DNA from: an uncultured Prevotellaceae bacterium | GTDB lineage: Bacteria; Bacteroidota; Bacteroidia; Bacteroidales; Bacteroidaceae | NCBI GenBank assembly: GCA_947166305.1 | Contig: CAMVDV010000013.1 | Coordinates: forward strand, 1-64,000 | Reading direction: 5' to 3' | DNA: 64,000 nt | Shown: piece by piece, positions 17,529 through 25,930 of the stretch | Layout: each line of letters opens with the position of its first letter | Numbering within the stretch: position 1 is the first letter of the stretch | Notes under the pieces: generated by a model | The model's input: the letters and a program-made list of their open reading frames with translations, nothing else | Told to the model about the DNA's origin: nothing | Databases searched by the model: none | Program-made: the position numbers and the translations under genes

Positions 17529-18263
17529 TCATTCGTCTGGTTGTTGTCCGTCGTGGGCCTGCCAGGCACACTCGGTTATCTTCATGTCGGTGAAGAGGGC
17601 CGTGAACGACGATTCTTCGGGCGAGCAGGCATAGATGCCGAATCGGATTTCGTCGGCACCTTCGTGCATGTGGCAGATGCGCATTTGGCTGAAGCTGATG
17701 CCGTCGGCAGAGCACTCGATGCAGTAGTCGTCGGCACGTCGGGAGAAGCGATACCACATGGTCTTGACGTCGGCAGGGATAGCAGTTGTGGCCCAGTCGG
17801 AGTAGCCTTTGTTGGTGGCAACGCTGCCAAGATGCTGGAACTGCTCGTTCTCATACTCAACGGAGCTTTTCAGCCAGTTCTCACTGTCGAGGTACATGAC
17901 GATGCCGCACTGGTCGAAACGCTCGTGGCTGCCGGTGAAGTCGGTCTTGACGACGAAGCTGAAGTACTGCTGGCGCGTTTGCAACTGCAGAACGGGGGCG
18001 TTGTCGTTCTGGAAATGATAGTAGGTGCGTTGCCAGAGGTCAGTGTGCGGAGCGGTGGTGATGGCGATGGTGTCGCCTTTCAGCTCGTAGGCTGCCGGCT
18101 CTCTTGTCCAGCGGAAAGCGTTCGGGTCGATGCGGCCGTCGGCTGCGAGGGCAGTCGTGACGTCGTCGGTGAACGTGTCGGATTCGGTCTCTGCGGGTGC
18201 TTTCTTTTCACATGCGGTGAGCAGAAATGCTATGCTCAGCAGGCTGAGGATTTGTTTTTGCAT
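17529..18263 (-). CDS. DUF1349-like lipoprotein
   Basis: A 244-residue predicted lipoprotein with N-terminus MQKQILSLLSIAFLLTAC and lipid attachment at Cys18. The body (FRWTREPAAYELKGDTIAIT...GSHERFDQCGIVMYLDSENWLKSSVEYEN) matches the DUF1349 family, a concanavalin-like beta-sandwich related to glycan-binding or regulation proteins such as yeast Ree1. No catalytic residues are identifiable. It is cotranscribed with yccF. Confidence 0.78.
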   Translation of the reverse strand: MQKQILSLLSIAFLLTACEKKAPAETESDTFTDDVTTALAADGRIDPNAFRWTREPAAYELKGDTIAITTAPHTDLWQRTYYHFQNDNAPVLQLQTRQQYFSFVVKTDFTGSHERFDQCGIVMYLDSENWLKSSVEYENEQFQHLGSVATNKGYSDWATTAIPADVKTMWYRFSRRADDYCIECSADGISFSQMRICHMHEGADEIRFGIYACSPEESSFTALFTDMKITECAWQAHDGQQPDE

Positions 18264-18320
18264 GACGGTGTTATAAATAAAAGAGGTAAAAAGTGAAAAG
18301 TTGAAAAGGTAAAGGGTCTT

Positions 18321-19892
18321 TTATTTGACGAGATTTCCGAGGATGCTGCGGCCAAGTTCGCGTGTGACAGTGCGTGTGGCGGTGCTGACGGCGCTCTTGG
18401 TGACTTTCTTCCCCAAGGATTCTTTCGAACGGCTCTTCTTGCCGGTCACTGCTCCTGCGACGTAAGTGCCCAGGGCTGCCGTGATGCTGGTGATGACGGC
18501 GCTGATGATCTTCGAGAGGATGCCTTTCTTTTTCTTCGAAGTTGACTGACGGCCCTTGGTCTCTTCCTTCTCTTCGGCTGCCTGTTTTGCTGCCTCTGCT
18601 TCCTTTTCGCTCTCTGCGAGAAGCACTTCGAAGGCGCTCTCGCGGTCCACCATCGTGTCGTAGCGGCCGTAGATGCGCGAGCTCTTGATGATCTGGTCGC
18701 GCTGGGCGTCGGTGATGGCTCCTATCTGACTGAGCGGGAAGAGTATGCGTGCCCGCTGGACGACGGCTGGGGTGCCTTTTTCATCGAGGAAGGAAACAAC
18801 GGCTTCGCCCGTGGCGAGTTCCTTGATGGCCTCTTCGGTGTCGAGCTCCGGATTGGCCCGGAAGGTCTTGGCTGCAGCACGAAGCTTCTCGAGTTCCTTG
18901 GGCGTGTAGGCTCGCAGGGCGTGCTGCACGCGGTTGCCGAGCTGGGCAAGTACGGAATCGGGGATGTCGGTGGGGTTCTGCGTGACGAAGTAAACGCCTA
19001 CGCCCTTGCTTCGGATGAGGCGGACCACCTGCTCTATCTTGTCAACCAGGCTCTTCGGCGTGTCGGTGAAGAGCGTGTGGGCTTCGTCGAAGAAGAAGAC
19101 GAGGCGTGGCAACTCCTGGTCGCCAACTTCCGGCAGACGCGTGTAGAGATCGGAGAGGAGCCACAGGAGGAAGGTGGAATAGAGCTTTGGATTCTGCATA
19201 AGCTTGTCGGCCGCCAGCACGCTCATGATGCCCCGTCCGTCGGCGCCGCATTGCAGGAGGTCCATGATGTCGAACGCCGGTTCGCCGAAGAACCTGTCTG
19301 CTCCCTGGTTTTCGAGTGCGAGGAGAGCGCGCTGGATGGCGCCGACGCTGGCCGAAGAGACGTTGCCGTAGGTCTTTGTCAGCTCTTTTGCGTGGTCGGC
19401 GACGTAGGTGAGCATTGCCCTCAAGTCCTTGAGGTCGAGCAGAAGCAGTCCGCGTTCGTCGGCCACACGGAAGAGGATGGTCATCACGCCTGCCTGCACT
19501 TCGTTCAGCTCCATGAGGCGGGAGAGGAGCACGGGTCCCATGTTGGAGATGGTGGTGCGCATGGGGTGTCCTTTCTCGCCGAAGACGTCGTAGAAGCAGA
19601 CCGGTGCGCCGTGGAACTTGGGGTCGGCAATGCCGAATTCCTGGCAGCGTTTCTCGATGAAAGAGGACATCTGTCCTGTCTGCGAGATGCCCGAGAGGTC
19701 GCCTTTCATGTCGGCCATGAAGCAGGGTACGCCTGCCTCGGAGAACGTCTCGGCCAGCACTTGCAGGGTGACAGTCTTGCCTGTACCCGTGGCGCCGGCT
19801 ATGAGGCCGTGGCGGTTCGCCATCTTTCCGTTGATGCAAATCGGGCCGTCCTGCCCGTGTGCCACATATAAATGTCTGTCTTCTGTCAGCAT
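18321..19892 (-). CDS. HerA-like ATPase (DUF853 family)
   Basis: A 523-residue AAA-type ATPase of the HerA/DUF853 (YjgR) group. Walker A GATGTGKT is at residues 33-40, [10 protein letters not shown] follows, Walker B is [12 protein letters not shown], and an Arg-finger region lies near [15 protein letters not shown]. The C-terminal ~85 residues are Lys/Glu-rich, then a small hydrophobic segment ([20 protein letters not shown]) that may be membrane-associated. The ATG at 19892 is chosen because the upstream frame is the AT-rich leader. The role of DUF853 proteins is unproven; DNA translocation is inferred from HerA. Confidence 0.85.
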   Translation of the reverse strand: MLTEDRHLYVAHGQDGPICINGKMANRHGLIAGATGTGKTVTLQVLAETFSEAGVPCFMADMKGDLSGISQTGQMSSFIEKRCQEFGIADPKFHGAPVCFYDVFGEKGHPMRTTISNMGPVLLSRLMELNEVQAGVMTILFRVADERGLLLLDLKDLRAMLTYVADHAKELTKTYGNVSSASVGAIQRALLALENQGADRFFGEPAFDIMDLLQCGADGRGIMSVLAADKLMQNPKLYSTFLLWLLSDLYTRLPEVGDQELPRLVFFFDEAHTLFTDTPKSLVDKIEQVVRLIRSKGVGVYFVTQNPTDIPDSVLAQLGNRVQHALRAYTPKELEKLRAAAKTFRANPELDTEEAIKELATGEAVVSFLDEKGTPAVVQRARILFPLSQIGAITDAQRDQIIKSSRIYGRYDTMVDRESAFEVLLAESEKEAEAAKQAAEEKEETKGRQSTSKKKKGILSKIISAVITSITAALGTYVAGAVTGKKSRSKESLGKKVTKSAVSTATRTVTRELGRSILGNLVK

Positions 19893-19943
19893 AGTGAAAA
19901 ATGTGAAAGTGTGAAAAATGTGAAAATGTGAAAGTTTGCAGTG

Positions 19944-19951
19944 CAAAGTTA
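19944..19951 (-). promoter_or_regulatory. -7 promoter element of the HerA-like gene
   Basis: TAACTTTG on the minus strand, 51 nt upstream of the start. The leader between them is a degenerate GTGAAAA-type short-repeat tract. Confidence 0.55.
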
Positions 19952-20012
19952 CGAAGAAAAGTTGAGAGTTGGAAGCGGAACGATGAAATTTGTGGCTGGC
20001 GGAGGCGAAAAA

Positions 20013-20048
20013 CGCCGCCAGCGGAGTTGGCGAACTCCGCAGGCGGCG
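20013..20048. terminator. Strong hairpin downstream of the BASS transporter
   Basis: CGCCGCC-A-GCGGAGTT, loop GGCG, AACTCCGC-A-GGCGGCG: 15 paired bases with one A:A mismatch. It lies after the stop of the 20073-21026 gene and before the HerA promoter. No T-run is visible on the minus strand, so it could be a terminator or part of the repeat cluster. Confidence 0.5.
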
Positions 20049-20089
20049 ATTGGCATCGCAGCACGCGGCGATTTACTTTTCCGCGTGCG
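20046..20089. repeat. 22-bp array remnant (family A), 2 opposed units
   Basis: Two 22-bp units, both beginning GCGATT (20046 and 20068). The first carries GCAGCACGCG and the second TTTTCCGCGTGCG, so the core is inverted between them. The second unit encodes the last residues of the BASS transporter (…HAEK). Confidence 0.5.
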
Positions 20090-21026
20090 GCGTTTCCTGA
20101 CTTCCCGTCGGGGGGACTTCGTCTCTCTGGAAGAACTTCGCCGCCATCGCACCGCTGATGTTGTGCCAAACGCTGAAGATGGCTCCGGGAACGGTGGCGA
20201 GGGGATAGGCTGCGAAGTGCAGTACGGCCAGCGACGACGCCAGGCCCGAGTTCTGCATGCCCACCTCGATGCTCAGGGCCACGTTCTTCGGATAGGGCAG
20301 GCGCAGCACGCGGCCAATGAGATAGCCAAGCAAGAGGCCAAGCAGGTTGTGCATCATCACCACCACTATCACTACGTAACCGCCCATCCAGAGGCGGTCG
20401 GCATTGTGCGAGACGACGATGCCCACCGTCAGTGCTATGGCAAGCGAGGAGAAAGAGGGCAGGTAGGGCGTGACCTTCTGAGTGAGCCTCGGCAGGAAGC
20501 GCTGGCAGAGTAAGCCAGCGGCTATCGGGGCAATGATGACATAGACGATGCTCAACAGCATGCCCAGCGTGTCGACTTCCACCATCGTGCCTGCCATGAG
20601 CCACACCAGCAGCGGCGTCATCAGCGGAGCAAGCAGGGTGGAGCAGGCCGTCATGCCTACGGAAAGTGCCAAGTCGCCCTTTGCCAGATAGGTAATCACG
20701 TTGGAGGCCGTACCGCCGGGGCAGCAGCCGACCAGGATGACGCCCAGTGCCAAATCCTTGGGCAGCGAGAAGGTCTGCGTCAGCAGCCATGCCAGAAGCG
20801 GCATCACGATGAACTGCGCCATGCATCCCAGGGCGATGTCGCGCGGACGGCTCAGCACGATGCTCAGGTCTTTCCACGAGAGCGTCAGGCCCATTCCGAA
20901 CATGATGATGCCCAGCATGGGGTTGATAATCCACGTATCTATCCAGCAGAAAGACGACGGAACGAGCATGGCCACGACTGCCACAAGCAGCACAAGCAGG
21001 CCGATATGATTGGAGATTTTCATCAT
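20073..21026 (-). CDS. Bile acid:sodium symporter family (BASS) transporter
   Basis: A 317-residue inner-membrane transporter with about nine hydrophobic helices. BASS-family landmarks include GMGLTLSWKDL, the crossing-helix motif VGCCPGGTASNVITYLAKGDLALSV and the second EVGMQNSGLASSLA. The substrate may be a bile acid, pantothenate or another organic anion. The ATG overlaps the GH76 stop as ATGA, so it is translated from the GH76 transcript. The last ~6 residues are encoded by a 22-bp repeat unit, so the native C-terminus may have been replaced. Confidence 0.88.
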   Translation of the reverse strand: MMKISNHIGLLVLLVAVVAMLVPSSFCWIDTWIINPMLGIIMFGMGLTLSWKDLSIVLSRPRDIALGCMAQFIVMPLLAWLLTQTFSLPKDLALGVILVGCCPGGTASNVITYLAKGDLALSVGMTACSTLLAPLMTPLLVWLMAGTMVEVDTLGMLLSIVYVIIAPIAAGLLCQRFLPRLTQKVTPYLPSFSSLAIALTVGIVVSHNADRLWMGGYVVIVVVMMHNLLGLLLGYLIGRVLRLPYPKNVALSIEVGMQNSGLASSLAVLHFAAYPLATVPGAIFSVWHNISGAMAAKFFQRDEVPPTGSQETPHAEK

Positions 21027-24000
21027 TTCACCACTTTCCGTCCATTCATTATATATATGCCGTGGCGCAACTTGCTGCTCGGCATCATGCGTCCGCTAAG
21101 GTCGAAGATGCTGTTGTCATTCTTCATTCTTAATTCTTCACTCTTCATTTCAGCAATTCCCGTCGGGTCGATGGGCTGGATGTCGAGCAGCTGAAGCTCG
21201 CCCACCTGCAGTTGGTCGGCGCCGTTCGTGTCGGTGATGGTGAGACGGTAGAAGGCGAAATGGGTGTCCTCGCCAAGGAGGTAGAACTGTGTGGCGTAGC
21301 GATTGGAGAATGTCTGCCCGCTGCGGCTGTCGATTTCGGTCCATGTCTGTCCGTCGTCGCTGCCCTCCATGAGCCATGCCGACGGGTCGCGCGTAGGCTC
21401 GTTCCTTGCGGCAGTGATGCTGTAGGCATTGACGGAGATGTCTGTCGTATCGGCAAACTGATAGGTGATGCTGACGGGTTCGGTGAAGCCGGCATGGAAG
21501 AACGTAGAGCGGTTGCAGTCATAGACACGGTCGATCAGTTCGGTGCGCGACAATCCCTCGGCACTGGCTTCCACGAAGCTCGGCATGTGCAGGGCATCGT
21601 CGCCTTCCTCGGCAATCGCCGTGCCGTAGAGCTCCAGCTCGGCCAGACTGACGCTTTCGCCTTCGCCACTGGCTTTGATGCGGAACTTCTTGAAGAGCTT
21701 CGTGGTGGATGTCGTGTAGGTGAGTCGTGAGCCGCGTGCCGGGAAGCTCAGGGCCTTGGTGGCAAGCTGAGTCTCAGTGCCGCCGTCGTCAACGCCGAAG
21801 ATGGTGATGTCGGTGGGGAAGGCAGCCTCGTCGTCGCTGCAGAGCAGGGAGTAGCCGAGCAGTTTCACGTCGATGGGCGACAGGATTTCCCAGTATGCGC
21901 CCTCGCCCTTCAGTGTGCAAGAGGTCGTTCCGTCTTTGTCGATGAGTGGCAAAGCATCGCTTCCGTCGCTGCTCATCATGGTGCTGATGGTGGTGACGTC
22001 GGCAAAGAAGGTGCCGTAGTCAGGCTCTCCGAAGAGTTGCCACTGCGTCAGCTCGGTGCCTTCGCCCTGAATGGTGAGTCGATAGTGCAGGTAAGCGTCC
22101 TCGGGACTGACGCGATAGACGTTCGTTGCGCCGTCGAAGGGGAAGATTTCCTCCGTCTGCTGGTCGATGAGCTTCCAGCTTGTTCCGTTCGCTGAGCCTT
22201 CGAGCTTCCATGCCGACGGAGCCTTCGCAGCCTCGCTTGCCGTGAGACTGTAGGCTGTGAGCTTGCTGTAGCCTGCCGGTTGATATCTCGCTATGAAGGG
22301 ACTCTCGGTGCTGGTCTGCCCGATGTGGTCAGTGATGGACTCCATGCCTTCGCTCGTCGTGCCTCCGTCGGCAGTGAGGTCTGTCTGGTCGATGCAGCGT
22401 CCGAGCAGTTGCCACTCAGAGGCCGTGAACTTGTTTTGCGTGTCGTCCATGTCGAAGAGGATGCGGAAGTGCGTGTATGCCTTGTCCGCCGTGACCTCAG
22501 CACTGAAGCCTTGTCCGCGGACTTCAATGCTCACGTCGCTCATGACGTGCAGGGTGTCCCAGCTTTCTGCATTGTCCGATGCCAGCAACGCCCAGCCTTT
22601 CGGACTGCCCACGTTGGCTTCGCCGCTAAAGAACTGATAGCCCATCAGCTGCATCGGCGAGGGACTTTCGTATTGCAGCCACGTCGCATCCGATGGTTCG
22701 ATGTCGGCTGTGAGCATAGATGTCACGTCGCAATCGGTGAGGGGCGTGAGGTCTTCGCTCGCGAAGGATGCGGTGAGCTTTCCCTGCCCGTTGGTCAGGT
22801 CGGCATAGACTGTGTTTTTGCTGTGGAATTGCCACCAGTTGATGAAGGTCTGCCCGGTGCCTGTGGAGAGGAAATACACGTCGTGAACGCCGGTGACGGG
22901 TTCGTTGATGGCCTTCTCGATGGTGTCCCATGCCTTGAGCTCAGCGAGTTCGTTGCCTTTTATCTCGCAGAGCAAGGTTCCCTTCGTGGTGCTCGGCTGG
23001 TCGAGGAACACGCGGAGGCCGCTCAGTCCGAGCGTTATCTTTGTGCGAAGCTCGATGTGCGATGCCGGTTGGTCGCCAAAGTCCACCCGACGATAGCCTA
23101 TGTAGTGGTTCGACCTCATTGGCCCTGCCATGCCTCCCCCGTCTTCGTCTTCGTTGCCTTCATACACGACGGAAGCATTACGGACGAAGTTGAAGTCCTC
23201 TGCCTCATTGCGGACATAGGCATCGTGGCTGTCGACGACACCGAGATGACAGTTGAATGCAGCCGAGACGCACGTCATGTTTCCTTCGTTGCCGAAGTTC
23301 TTGAGTTCACTCCCTTCCTGATGCTTGAAGTCTTCCTCTGCTTTGGTGAGCCATGCGGACGACGTGATGCCGGAGGAATTCCTGTTGTTCCAGGCATGAT
23401 AGGCATTCTTTGCTATCCAATCGTAGTGCGAGGGGTCGTCGAACGACTCGGCATACATGCGGAGGTATCGCAGCATGATGCCCTTGAATCCGCACAGGTC
23501 GCCGCTCACCGTCTGACAGGCATTGATGATTCCATGCGAGTTGGCCAAGTTCTTTTCCGACCATTTTATGATGGCATCGGCGTCGTCTTTGAACATCTGC
23601 TCGCCGTAGTGATTGTAGAGCATGATGGCTGCGCCGAGGTTCGTGCCCTGATTGTAGGTGGAACACCACTTGTTGTAGTTGCCCGAGCCTTGGTCGTAGC
23701 TGTCCCATACGGCACCCGTCGGCTTGCCGTTCGACATTTCGAAGAGGCGGCCGCGCTCTGCCATGTAGGTCTTCCTGGCCTTCTGATAATAAGAAGTGTC
23801 TGCCTGTGCAATGGCAAGATAGCAGGCGCAGACGGCAGCCGGGCCGTTGATGCAGGAGTTTGTTCCTTGGCCGCTGTTGTGCTTCCACTGCAGGAGGTCG
23901 TTGCCATAGCAGTCGGCACGGCGGAACATTCCGTCGAAGTTCTTCTTGGCTGTGGTGCGATATTTGGTCTGACCGGTGAGGAGGTATGCCCTCACACAAG

Positions 24001-24802
24001 CGATGCACATCCAAGCGATGTCGTCGTTGTACTCGTTGTAGCCGCTGACACCTTTCTGATACCAAGTGTCTTTGTTGCGCGCAATGAAGTTCGTGTAGAG
24101 ATTGTCGAACATGGTTGCGTACTGTTGGTCGCCGGTGGTCTCGAGTGCGTCGAGCACTATCTCGAACATTTCAGCGTCGCCCCACCAGCCTCCTCCGCCG
24201 ATGACCCATCCCGAACTGGCTTTCTTGTAGCAACGCGCCTTCCACTTTTCCATCATGTCGTCGCGTTTGTCTTTGGTGAACTGGCGTGCCATGGGCTCTA
24301 CAGCCTCGATGGTCCATGTGATGCGGGCAGTGTCGATGCTGGTCTGGCTGGCAGTGTTGACGAGGGTGAGGGCACTCCCTTCTGTCGCTTCTGCTGCTGC
24401 GGCAAGGGCATAGCGCTTGGTCGTGCCTTGATAGATGCGGTACTGGTCGGTGGTTCCCTCAATGAGGACAAGGTCCCAGGAGCCTTTGGTGTTGGCTGCC
24501 GTCCTGCTTGCCTGTCCCACATTCCCTGCGGTGCCCGAGGTGAGTCCGGCAAGGAAAAGCTCGGAGTAGTCGTTCTCGAGGAGGAATGTCCCATTGCTCT
24601 TCTCGCTGAGAGTCCAGCGTTGGGAGTTGACATTGGTCTCCGTCCAGAGCACGGCCTCTGCGTTGGCATCGAGCGAAGAGTTCTTCACGATGACGGATTT
24701 GCCTCGGTTGACGAGGCGGATGGTCTGCCCGTCTTCGAAGGCTTGGCTGCCGAGACTGACGAGCATCATAGCAAAAGCAAGGAGTGAACGCGTTGTTTTC
24801 AT
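21023..24802 (-). CDS. Secreted GH76 alpha-mannanase with lectin, CBM6 and discoidin-like domains
   Basis: A 1259-residue secreted enzyme. Signal peptide MKTTRSLLAFAMMLVSLGSQA; a ricin-type lectin-like domain at ~22-165; a GH76 (endo-alpha-1,6-mannanase) domain at ~175-530 with the paired acidic motif YNDDIAW and SGQGTNSCINGPAA; and a CBM6-like domain from about 545 (VRNEAEDFN ... TFINWWQFH). At least three F5/8-type-C-like repeats follow. The tail is IFDLSGRMMPSSKLRHGIYI...GRKVVK. It probably cleaves mannan-type glycans at the surface. A (TTCATTC)-type heptamer tract is translated just before the tail (MKSEELRMKN). It is cotranscribed with the BASS transporter. Confidence 0.88.
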   Translation of the reverse strand: MKTTRSLLAFAMMLVSLGSQAFEDGQTIRLVNRGKSVIVKNSSLDANAEAVLWTETNVNSQRWTLSEKSNGTFLLENDYSELFLAGLTSGTAGNVGQASRTAANTKGSWDLVLIEGTTDQYRIYQGTTKRYALAAAAEATEGSALTLVNTASQTSIDTARITWTIEAVEPMARQFTKDKRDDMMEKWKARCYKKASSGWVIGGGGWWGDAEMFEIVLDALETTGDQQYATMFDNLYTNFIARNKDTWYQKGVSGYNEYNDDIAWMCIACVRAYLLTGQTKYRTTAKKNFDGMFRRADCYGNDLLQWKHNSGQGTNSCINGPAAVCACYLAIAQADTSYYQKARKTYMAERGRLFEMSNGKPTGAVWDSYDQGSGNYNKWCSTYNQGTNLGAAIMLYNHYGEQMFKDDADAIIKWSEKNLANSHGIINACQTVSGDLCGFKGIMLRYLRMYAESFDDPSHYDWIAKNAYHAWNNRNSSGITSSAWLTKAEEDFKHQEGSELKNFGNEGNMTCVSAAFNCHLGVVDSHDAYVRNEAEDFNFVRNASVVYEGNEDEDGGGMAGPMRSNHYIGYRRVDFGDQPASHIELRTKITLGLSGLRVFLDQPSTTKGTLLCEIKGNELAELKAWDTIEKAINEPVTGVHDVYFLSTGTGQTFINWWQFHSKNTVYADLTNGQGKLTASFASEDLTPLTDCDVTSMLTADIEPSDATWLQYESPSPMQLMGYQFFSGEANVGSPKGWALLASDNAESWDTLHVMSDVSIEVRGQGFSAEVTADKAYTHFRILFDMDDTQNKFTASEWQLLGRCIDQTDLTADGGTTSEGMESITDHIGQTSTESPFIARYQPAGYSKLTAYSLTASEAAKAPSAWKLEGSANGTSWKLIDQQTEEIFPFDGATNVYRVSPEDAYLHYRLTIQGEGTELTQWQLFGEPDYGTFFADVTTISTMMSSDGSDALPLIDKDGTTSCTLKGEGAYWEILSPIDVKLLGYSLLCSDDEAAFPTDITIFGVDDGGTETQLATKALSFPARGSRLTYTTSTTKLFKKFRIKASGEGESVSLAELELYGTAIAEEGDDALHMPSFVEASAEGLSRTELIDRVYDCNRSTFFHAGFTEPVSITYQFADTTDISVNAYSITAARNEPTRDPSAWLMEGSDDGQTWTEIDSRSGQTFSNRYATQFYLLGEDTHFAFYRLTITDTNGADQLQVGELQLLDIQPIDPTGIAEMKSEELRMKNDNSIFDLSGRMMPSSKLRHGIYIMNGRKVVK
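21123..21150. repeat. Heptamer tract inside the GH76 gene
   Basis: Four consecutive heptamers TTCATTC, TTAATTC, TTCACTC, TTCATTT. They are translated in frame between the last discoidin-like domain and the C-terminal tail. Confidence 0.75.
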
Positions 24803-24840
24803 ATCTTTATACCTTATTATATATATACACTTTCTGTGCG

Positions 24841-24848
24841 CAAAGTTA
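24841..24848 (-). promoter_or_regulatory. -7 promoter element of GH76-BASS operon
   Basis: TAACTTTG on the minus strand, 38 nt upstream of the GH76 ATG. It is canonical. Confidence 0.6.
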
Positions 24849-24886
24849 ATACTTTTTTGACATAAATCAAAGCTTTGGCAGCAATT

Positions 24887-25816
24887 TTATCTGTTTTCTG
24901 CTCCGCAATATGGGCATTTGCCCAGTTCGCGCAACCTCTTGCCGCACGCTCCGCAGAGAAAGCGTGGACGCGAATGGCGGTAGTAGCGAAGGAAGAGTGT
25001 GAGCGCGAAGAGTGCGAAAAAGATGTAGCCGACAGCCGGACTGACTGCAACCAACGTGGAGATGAGGTAGCAGAGAACGGCTGGGGCGAGGAGTGAGAAC
25101 AGATAGAGCACCGCCTCGGCAGTAGGCAGCAGCCGGAACACCTCGCTCAGCGTGGCCAAAGCCAGTATCAGAAGCACCCACACGCTGCAGAGGAAGAGGC
25201 TCAACACTGGTGGGAGGCCGAAAGGATTGAGCGTCGGGTGGTAATAGTAGAACAGCCAAGTCTCGGGCACATAATGCTGGATGCTGGCATAGAGCAGGGC
25301 AGAGGCGGCAAGCGTGATGAGCAGGAAGGTGGGGTAGGGCGAGAGGATGTCGCGGAAGAAAAAGACGTGGTGACGCTTCCGGGCGAGCCTTTGCCAGAGA
25401 AACACAGCCATCGAGATGGCGAAGAGCACGCCGAAGAGCCACAGATGGCACTTGCTGAAGATGTGGATGAACAGCGAGATGGGGTCGTCGGGCACTACGC
25501 TCTCGAGGAAATCGCGCTCGTGGACCCATCCCATCGTGTACTGGTCGCGGGCAAGCTTCACCCAGATGCTGTCCACAGAGTCTTCGGGGATGACAATCGT
25601 CTCAGCCACCACGAGTGGATTACCGCGACGGACACAGGGCTGCTCGCACAGCGTGTCGACGGGCAGGTTGTGGAGTGGCTGGCTGCCTTGCAGCGCGAGG
25701 CTGTCCACACAAAGCTCGAAGTTGTCGCCCACCTCGTAGAGTGTGGCCTCTTCCTCCCGATAGTGGCAGGAGGAGAGGAGCAGCGCGAGCAGGAGAATCA
25801 AATGGTGTGGCTTCAT
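24887..25816 (-). CDS. Zinc-ribbon membrane lipoprotein-like protein
   Basis: A 309-residue protein. The N-terminus MKPHHLILLLALLLSSC looks like a lipoprotein signal. An SH3-like extracytoplasmic region of about 120 residues follows, then five or six hydrophobic helices. The C-terminal zinc ribbon is CGACGKRLRELGKCPYCGAE (two CxxC pairs). The ATG at 25816 is preferred because the upstream frame translates the 22-bp repeat array. No function is known to me; the architecture suggests a membrane sensor or scaffold. Confidence 0.75.
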   Translation of the reverse strand: MKPHHLILLLALLLSSCHYREEEATLYEVGDNFELCVDSLALQGSQPLHNLPVDTLCEQPCVRRGNPLVVAETIVIPEDSVDSIWVKLARDQYTMGWVHERDFLESVVPDDPISLFIHIFSKCHLWLFGVLFAISMAVFLWQRLARKRHHVFFFRDILSPYPTFLLITLAASALLYASIQHYVPETWLFYYYHPTLNPFGLPPVLSLFLCSVWVLLILALATLSEVFRLLPTAEAVLYLFSLLAPAVLCYLISTLVAVSPAVGYIFFALFALTLFLRYYRHSRPRFLCGACGKRLRELGKCPYCGAENR

Positions 25817-25834
25817 ATCTCTGTAGTTATAGTC

Positions 25835-25922
25835 TAAAACGTCGCACGCGGGGTTTGCAATCGCCGCACGCGGGGATTGCCGTTTCCGCACGCGGAGTTT
25901 GCAATCGCCGCACGCGGGGATT
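25835..25922 (-). repeat. 22-bp tandem array (family A), 4 units
   Basis: Four units of 22 bp, with starts at 25835 (partial match), 25857, 25879 and 25901. Each holds CCGCACGCGG on the plus strand, which is CCGCGTGCGG on the minus strand. Units 2 and 4 are identical. It fills the gap between the U32 peptidase and the zinc-ribbon gene. Confidence 0.9.
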
Positions 25923-25930
25923 CCTGCCTC

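Noticed and set aside
22280..24787. 835-codon open frame on the plus strand
   Set aside because: It lies antisense to the GH76 gene, which has a signal peptide, domains and a promoter. The frame is a codon-bias shadow of GC-rich DNA, with no recognisable domain.
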